DNA from: Streptomyces spiroverticillatus
GTDB lineage: Bacteria > Actinomycetota > Actinomycetes > Streptomycetales > Streptomycetaceae
DNA: 45,703 bases
Direction of reading: 5' to 3'
Assembly (NCBI GenBank): GCA_014650415.1
Contig: BMUX01000035.1
Span: forward strand, 1 to 45,703
Below the pieces are notes generated by a model, which did no database searches, was not told where the DNA came from, and worked only from the letters and a program-made list of their open reading frames with translations. Positions 41,428-45,703 of this stretch are shown here, one piece after another (positions within the stretch are counted from its first letter, which is position 1; each line of letters starts with the position of its first letter). Made by a program: the position numbers and the translations under genes.

Positions 41428-41444
41428 GACAGGTGCGTCCGTGC

Positions 41445-41852
41445 TCAGGTCTTCCGGTACGTGTAAGCCTCCGCGGCGGCCGCTTCGACGGCGTCCAGCG
41501 GAGCCCCCGTCGAGGCCGTGACCAGGGCGGCGATCGTGCCCTCCACGAAGGGGGCGTCCAGCAGGCGGGTGTTCGGAGGGAGTTCGTCCTCGTCGGCGAG
41601 CAGGGACTTCACGGTGAGGACCGCGCTGCCCAGGTCCACCAGGACGGCCACCCCCGCCCCCTCGTCCACCTCGTGGGCAGCTTGGGCGATGAGCTCCGCG
41701 TTCGTGCCCAGGCCGCCGTCCGGGTCGCCGCCCGCGGCCGCGACCGGGGCGGTCGGGCCGCCGCCCGTCAGGCCGCGGGCCAGGTCGGCGACGGCCGAGG
41801 CCACCGCCGCACTGTGGGAGACCAGGACCAGGCCCACCCTCGGGTCGCTCAT
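41445..41852 (-). CDS. dhaM: DhaM, PTS phosphotransferase subunit of dihydroxyacetone kinase
   Basis: The 135-residue protein is a short DhaM with only the EIIA-mannose-like domain. It has the active-site His13 (GLVLVSHSAAVA), GTNAELI, VDLGSAVLTVKSLL and the C-terminal VEGTIAALVTAS. It takes a phosphate from HPr of the PTS and passes it to ADP bound in DhaL. It lacks the HPr-like and EI-like domains of E. coli DhaM, so general PTS proteins encoded elsewhere must supply the phosphate. The ATG overlaps the dhaL stop by 4 nt. It is the last gene of the operon. Confidence 0.93.
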   Translation of the reverse strand: MSDPRVGLVLVSHSAAVASAVADLARGLTGGGPTAPVAAAGGDPDGGLGTNAELIAQAAHEVDEGAGVAVLVDLGSAVLTVKSLLADEDELPPNTRLLDAPFVEGTIAALVTASTGAPLDAVEAAAAEAYTYRKT

Positions 41853-42511
41853 CCGGCGGCCTCCGTGGCCTCGGCGACCTCCGCGATCTCTGCGAAGGTA
41901 CGGAAGAGGAGTGCGGCCGACGTCGCCCCGGGGTCCTGGTGGCCGACGCTGCGCTCACCGAGATAGCTGGCCCGGCCCTTGCGCGCCCGCAGCGGCACCG
42001 TGGCGAGAGCACCGCTCTCGGCGGCGTCCCGGGCGGCCCGGAAGGCAGCCGCGGCGTCGTCCTTGGTGTCGTCCTTCTCCGCCGCGGTCTCCAGCGCCTC
42101 CACCGCCGGAATCAGCGCGTCCAGCATCGTCTTGTCGCCGGGAGCCGCACCGCCCAGCTGGGCGACGGCGTCCGTGCCCGCGCGCAGGGCGGCGGCGAGT
42201 TCCGCGACGGACACCTCGGGGGTCTCGCCGAGCGCCTTGCCCGTGCGGCGCAGGAGCGTTCCGTACAGCGGGCCCGAAGCACCGCCCACGGTGGAGATCA
42301 GCTTCCGGCCCGCGAACCCCAGTACCGCCCCGGGAGAGCCCGGCGGGTCCTCGCCCTGCGCGTCGACGACGGCCGCGAAGCCGCGCCGCAGGTTGCTGCC
42401 GTGGTCGGCGTCCCCGATGGCGGAGTCCAGCTCCGTCAGCCGGTCGGCCTCCCGGTCCACGGCGGCCGCCACGGCGACCGTCCACCGGTGGAAGAACGCG
42501 GAGTCCAGCAT
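41849..42511 (-). CDS. dhaL: DhaL, ADP-binding subunit of dihydroxyacetone kinase
   Basis: The 220-residue protein has the three metal-binding aspartates Asp29, Asp34 and Asp36 in LTELDSAIGDADHGSNL, the ADP lid region with VGGASGPLYGTLLRRTGKAL, and DALIPAVEAL and ARKGRASYLGERSVGHQDPGA. It carries ADP-Mg as a phosphate relay between DhaM and DhaK. I chose the ATG at 42511, which has GGAAAGGG upstream; an earlier ATG at 42547 would overlap dhaK by 4 nt and is possible. It is translated from the same message as dhaK and dhaM. Confidence 0.93.
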   Translation of the reverse strand: MLDSAFFHRWTVAVAAAVDREADRLTELDSAIGDADHGSNLRRGFAAVVDAQGEDPPGSPGAVLGFAGRKLISTVGGASGPLYGTLLRRTGKALGETPEVSVAELAAALRAGTDAVAQLGGAAPGDKTMLDALIPAVEALETAAEKDDTKDDAAAAFRAARDAAESGALATVPLRARKGRASYLGERSVGHQDPGATSAALLFRTFAEIAEVAEATEAAG

Positions 42512-42543
42512 CAACACCCTTTCCGTACAGTCGTGTCGACGGT

Positions 42544-43536
42544 TCATCGGCCCCAGCGGAGGGCTGCCGTCTGCACCGGCGCGTCCCACCAGCGCAGCAG
42601 CTCCTCGTCGACCTGACACAGCGTCACCGAGCAGCCCGCCATGTCCAGGGACGTGACGTAGTTCCCGACGAGGGTACGGGCCACGGCCACCCCCCGCTCC
42701 GAAAGGGCGCGCTGCACCTCGGCGTTGAACCCGTACAGCTCCAACAGGGGTGTCGCACCCATGCCGTTCACCAGCGCCAGGACCGGCCCGGTCGGCCGCA
42801 GGTCCTCCAGGATCACGTCCACCGTGTAGTCGGCGATCTCCCGCGAGGTCATCATGGCGCGGCGCTCGCGGCCCGGCTCGCCGTGGATGCCGATGCCCAA
42901 TTCGAGCTGACCCGGCGGGAGTTCGAAGGTCGGGCTGCCCTTTGCCGGGGTCGAGCACGGGCTCAGCGCCACGCCGAAGCTCCGCGAGGACTCGTTCACC
43001 CGGCGGGCCACCTCCGTGACCCGGTCCAGGGGCGCTCCCTCGTCCGCCGCCGCCCCGGCGATCTTCTCCACGAACAGCGTGGCGCCGGTGCCGCGCCGCC
43101 CCGCCGTGTAGAGGCTGTCGGTCACGGCGACGTCGTCGTTCACGAGCACCCGCTCGACCCGGATGCCCTCCTCCTCGGCCAGCTCGGCGGCCATGTCGAA
43201 GTTCAGGACGTCCCCGGTGTAGTTCTTGACGACGAAGAGGACGCCCTCCCCGGCGTCCACGGCCGCCGCAGCCCGCACCATCTGGTCCGGAACCGGCGAC
43301 GTGAAGACCTCCCCCGGACAGGCCGCCGACAGCATCCCCGGCCCCACGAACCCCGCGTGCAACGGCTCGTGCCCGCTGCCGCCGCCGGACACCAGCCCCA
43401 CCTTCCCGGCCACCGGCGCGTCCCGCCGTACGACGACCCGGTTCTCGACGTCGACCGCGAGCTCGGGATGCGCGGCGGCGATCCCGCGCAGCGCATCGCC
43501 GACGACGGTCTCGGGGACGTTGATCAGCATCCTCAT
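42544..43536 (-). CDS. dhaK: DhaK, dihydroxyacetone-binding subunit
   Basis: The 330-residue protein has SGGGSGHEPLHAGFVG (50-65), VVKNYTGDVLNFDMAAE (102-118) and the covalent substrate His218 in GIGIHGEPG. It binds dihydroxyacetone as a hemiaminal to His218 and receives phosphate from DhaL to give dihydroxyacetone phosphate, linking glycerol/DHA use to glycolysis. The ATG at 43536 has GGAGGTAC upstream, a strong ribosome-binding site. It is the first gene of the dhaKLM operon. There is no DhaR or DhaQ type regulator next to it; what controls it cannot be seen. Confidence 0.95.
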   Translation of the reverse strand: MRMLINVPETVVGDALRGIAAAHPELAVDVENRVVVRRDAPVAGKVGLVSGGGSGHEPLHAGFVGPGMLSAACPGEVFTSPVPDQMVRAAAAVDAGEGVLFVVKNYTGDVLNFDMAAELAEEEGIRVERVLVNDDVAVTDSLYTAGRRGTGATLFVEKIAGAAADEGAPLDRVTEVARRVNESSRSFGVALSPCSTPAKGSPTFELPPGQLELGIGIHGEPGRERRAMMTSREIADYTVDVILEDLRPTGPVLALVNGMGATPLLELYGFNAEVQRALSERGVAVARTLVGNYVTSLDMAGCSVTLCQVDEELLRWWDAPVQTAALRWGR

Positions 43537-43584
43537 GTGTACCTCCGGGAAGTGCGGGCGGGGCGGGCTGGTACTGACGCTGGC

Positions 43585-43775
43585 TCAATCCTGCCCCCAG
43601 GTCAACGGGACGGCGGCCGGTTGTGCGGGCAGGAGCCTGACCGCTGCCTGCCGGTCGGGCTGCGGATCGTACGCCTGCCACGGGGGCGTCGCCGGGCGAC
43701 TCGGCCGTGCCCGCCTCGCCCGAGCGGTTCCTCCAGCCGGTACCGCCCGCCGACCCGCATGCCCTCGGTGGTCAC
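43585..43775 (-). pseudogene. N-terminal remnant of a Ser/Thr protein kinase (frameshifted)
   Basis: On the minus strand an ORF from GTG 43775 or ATG 43760 reads MRVGGRYRLEEPLGRGGHGRV, the exact glycine-loop start of a streptomycete Ser/Thr kinase. The expected continuation, WQAYDPQPDRQAAVRLLPAQ (kinase strand with the degraded AVK site), appears in another frame after about 17 extra nt. It then stops at 43585. The rest of the kinase is missing. The remnant fills most of the 360-nt gap between dhaK and the TPR gene. It was probably a full kinase gene that was lost by deletion. Confidence 0.62.
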
Positions 43776-43895
43776 CGCGCCCCGCTCCCGCGCGGCCCGG
43801 AGGGAGTGTTGTAGGGGACAACTTCCCTGTGGAACAAGCACATTCGGCCTCCCCGGGGGCAGACAGGAGGGTGCGCGGACGGCGACCATGAGCGC

Positions 43896-45404
43896 ATGAT
43901 CAGACGCCGGCGGCGGAAGCCGTCCGACCGGGGCCCCGCCGACGCCGCAGTGGGTGCCGGGGCCGCAGGTGTTGTTCCTCCCAGGAACGGCGGTGCGCGC
44001 GGCGACGGCAGCGGGGAGCCTGACGCAGGAGACGTCCTGCGCCATGAGCGTGTCCTCGCCACGACCCTGCGGAGCCTCGGCGAGGACCACCCCGACACCC
44101 TGGACGCCCGCCGCGCCCTCGCGAGCGCCTGCGAGAGAGCCGGTGACTCCGGCCGGGCCGTCGCTCTCCGCGAGGAGATCCTCGCGGCCTCCCTCCGCCT
44201 CCTCGGGGAGCGCCACTCCCGCACTCTCGCCGCGCGCGAAGGCCTCATTGACACCTGCGAGGTGGCCGGTGACTTCGACCGGGCCGTGTCCCTCAACGAG
44301 GCGAACGTCGAGGCCCTGCTCCGCTTCCGCGCCGAGGACCATCCCGACACCGTCACCGCCCGGCACAATCTCGCGCACGCCCATGAGCTGGCCGGTGCCC
44401 CGAAACGGGCCGTACCGCTGTACGAGCAGGCCCTCTCCGCCTCCCGGCGCGTCCTGGGCGAGGACCATCCCGACACCCTCACCACCCGGCGCGCCCTGAT
44501 GCGCGCACTGCGCAGGACCGGCGCCCTGGGACGGGCCCTCCCCGTGGGCGAGCAGGCCCTCGCCCAGTGCCGTCGCGTGCTCGGCGAGGACCACCCGGAC
44601 ACCCTCGTCGCGCTGGAGGAACTCGCCGGCCTCCACGAGCTGTCGGGCAACCCCGCGCTCGCCGCGCCCCTCTACGCGGAGGCTCTGACCGCCCGCCGTC
44701 GCACCCTTCCCGCAGCCGACCCCCGGATCGCCGACCTCGTCGAGGCGCTCGCGCTCGCCCGCCTGAAGTCGTGGGACGCGGCCGCGGCGGTCCCCCTGTT
44801 CGAGGAAGTCCTGGCCGTCCGACGCCGGGACCACGGCACGGACGACACCCGTACCTGGGACGTCCGGCACGCCCTGGGGGCCGCCCTCCAGAGCGCGGGC
44901 CAGAACGCGCGGGCCGTCCCGCTGCTGCGCAGCGTGCTCGACCACCGGAGGCGCGAGCTGGGCCCGGAGCACGCCCTCACCCTGCTCACCCAGGGCATTC
45001 TGGCCGACGCGTACATCGGCGCGGGCAAGCGGTGGCGCGGCCACATGCTGCGCAGCCGGACATACGCCGTCCGCGCCGCAGCCCTGGGCGACGACCACCC
45101 CGACACCCTCGCCTCGATGCACGACGAGGCGTACTTCCTTCACCTGACGGGACGTCCGAAGGCCGCGATACCCCGGTTCGAGAAGGTGGTCGCGGCCCGC
45201 ACCCGAGTGCTGGGTGAGGGCCACTCCGACACCCTGCAGGCCCGGATCAACCTCGCGATGGCCCACCGGGCGGCCGGGGACACGGGACGCGCCGACGCGC
45301 TGCTGGAGGAGACGCTCGCCCAGTGTCTGCGGCACCTCGACGAGAGCCATCCGCTGGTCGCCGTGGTCCGGCGCGAGCTGGCGTCCTCACCGGGCCGCGG
45401 CTGA
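43896..45404 (+). CDS. Tetratricopeptide (kinesin-light-chain type) repeat protein
   Basis: The 502-residue protein consists of an Arg/Gly-rich N-terminus (1-45) and then about ten TPR-type repeats of 42 residues, each with the LGEDHPDTL(x)xR motif and an AxxLYEEALAxRRRVLG helix. This is the TPR_10/TPR_12 class found in many streptomycete proteins. It has no enzymatic domain, so it is likely a scaffold for protein binding. The ATG at 43896 sits in the overlap ATGA with a 3-codon ORF (43888-43899). No clear partner is next to it, but the kinase remnant upstream may once have been linked. Confidence 0.88.
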   Translation: MIRRRRRKPSDRGPADAAVGAGAAGVVPPRNGGARGDGSGEPDAGDVLRHERVLATTLRSLGEDHPDTLDARRALASACERAGDSGRAVALREEILAASLRLLGERHSRTLAAREGLIDTCEVAGDFDRAVSLNEANVEALLRFRAEDHPDTVTARHNLAHAHELAGAPKRAVPLYEQALSASRRVLGEDHPDTLTTRRALMRALRRTGALGRALPVGEQALAQCRRVLGEDHPDTLVALEELAGLHELSGNPALAAPLYAEALTARRRTLPAADPRIADLVEALALARLKSWDAAAAVPLFEEVLAVRRRDHGTDDTRTWDVRHALGAALQSAGQNARAVPLLRSVLDHRRRELGPEHALTLLTQGILADAYIGAGKRWRGHMLRSRTYAVRAAALGDDHPDTLASMHDEAYFLHLTGRPKAAIPRFEKVVAARTRVLGEGHSDTLQARINLAMAHRAAGDTGRADALLEETLAQCLRHLDESHPLVAVVRRELASSPGRG

Positions 45405-45443
45405 CGTACGTATCCGGCCACCCCGCCGGTCCCGAACCCGTAA

Positions 45444-45511
45444 GGGGCGCGTCAAGGCCCGTACGGGACGCGTCAAGAGCGGCGGTGCGGGCGTCAGGGG
45501 CGCGTTAACGC
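45444..45511. repeat. Spaced direct repeats upstream of the last gene
   Basis: GGGGCGCGTCAAG (45444-45456) and GGGACGCGTCAAG (45465-45477) are 21 nt apart, two helical turns. Weaker copies follow at 45488 and 45497, and the palindrome GCGTTAACGC is at 45502-45511. They lie 113-180 nt before the start at 45624 and may bind a response regulator. Confidence 0.5.
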
Positions 45512-45623
45512 AGGTCAGAAGGGGGCTGAGAGGGGCTTTTCTCATCTCGGGGCGCACGGCGCAGGCCGTACGCCCCGGTCGTGAGACCTGCCTCTACTCA
45601 CCCACTGCATTCAGGAGCTTGCG

Positions 45624-45703
45624 ATGGCCGATTTGGCCTTCGTCGTCATCACGCTGGCGGTTTTCGCGTTGGTGGCTCTCGTTGCCCGGGGGGTGACGAA
45701 GCT
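45624..45703 (+). CDS. Small membrane protein, start only (partial), possibly kdp-operon leader gene
   Basis: The visible 26 codons read MADLAFVVITLAVFALVALVARGVTKL, a single membrane helix. The ATG has AGGAG 8 nt upstream. In streptomycetes a small one-helix protein of this pattern often precedes kdpF and the KdpABC potassium pump, so this could be the first gene of a kdp operon. That is from memory and the gene is cut by the window edge. Confidence 0.55.
   Translation, partial: MADLAFVVITLAVFALVALVARGVTK

Noticed and set aside
41518..43899. A 793-codon plus-strand frame opposite dhaKLM
   Set aside because: Antisense GC artefact of a clear operon; no family features.
43776..45350. Long minus-strand frame opposite the TPR gene, with a repeated pattern
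   Set aside because: The pattern is the reverse complement of the TPR repeats. Only its end (43585-43775) has kinase features, and that part is reported.
1..45703. tRNA, rRNA, CRISPR, insertion sequences, prophage or a biosynthetic gene cluster
   Set aside because: No cloverleaf, array, transposase, integrase, phage structural gene or synthase module was seen in reading both strands.

Overview
The window is about 45.7 kb of high-GC actinobacterial chromosome, almost certainly from Streptomyces or a close relative. Signs of this are strong G/C third-position bias, GTG starts, mycothiol-type DinB-fold proteins, a PASTA-less Ser/Thr kinase, ROK and LacI regulators, streptomycete-only small membrane families (DUF6332, SCO4225-like, Rv1733c-like, DUF6643-like) and a familiar streptomycete intergenic repeat near 37.9 kb. 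I saw no tRNA, rRNA, CRISPR array, insertion sequence or prophage. The region reads as ordinary chromosome with many short independent transcription units.

Layout. 0-5.8 kb: the 3' end of etfA with a strong terminator, a DUF6986 aldolase-like gene behind a palindrome, a membrane Ser/Thr kinase, and a LacI regulator divergent from a ROK sugar kinase. 5.9-13.4 kb: metabolic singletons, namely a membrane protein, a cupin/SDR pair, a TmrB-like/NUDIX fusion, an MBL hydrolase, an M20 dipeptidase and a geranylgeranyl-reductase-like flavoprotein. 13.4-16.9 kb: a deazaflavin-dependent oxidoreductase divergent from a TetR regulator with a repeated operator between them, then a NarL-type two-component pair. 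16.8-23.4 kb: small membrane proteins, two DinB-fold (mycothiol-type) proteins, an MFS transporter divergent from a ROK repressor, a SHOCT protein and an RsbW-like ATPase. Two 23-bp tandem arrays start at stop codons here.

23.4-33.7 kb: a Cds1-like cysteine desulfhydrase behind a possible 13-codon Cys-containing leader peptide, a SRPBCC protein, a DeoR regulator, an 813-residue membrane protein that looks like an alpha/beta hydrolase split by a multi-spanning insertion, and, converging on it, a beta-helix/CbbX-type AAA+ fusion. Then come an Rv1733c-like protein, a MOSC protein and a Pro/Gln-rich protein. 33.8-41.4 kb: a double TerD protein, an HpnB-like glycosyltransferase, a glutamate-racemase-like protein with a coupled membrane protein, an O-antigen-ligase-like protein, apolipoprotein N-acyltransferase and a NUDIX hydrolase. 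41.4-45.7 kb: a dhaK-dhaL-dhaM operon (PTS-dependent dihydroxyacetone kinase), a frameshifted Ser/Thr kinase remnant, a large TPR protein, and the start of a small membrane protein at the right edge.

No single large system dominates. The most interesting signals are the split membrane hydrolase next to the beta-helix/AAA+ fusion, the operator array between the TetR and deazaflavin genes, the leader peptide before the cysteine desulfhydrase, the tandem arrays nucleated at stop codons, the kinase remnant, and at least twelve genes with a -10 hexamer exactly 6-7 nt before the start codon, which predicts leaderless mRNAs.
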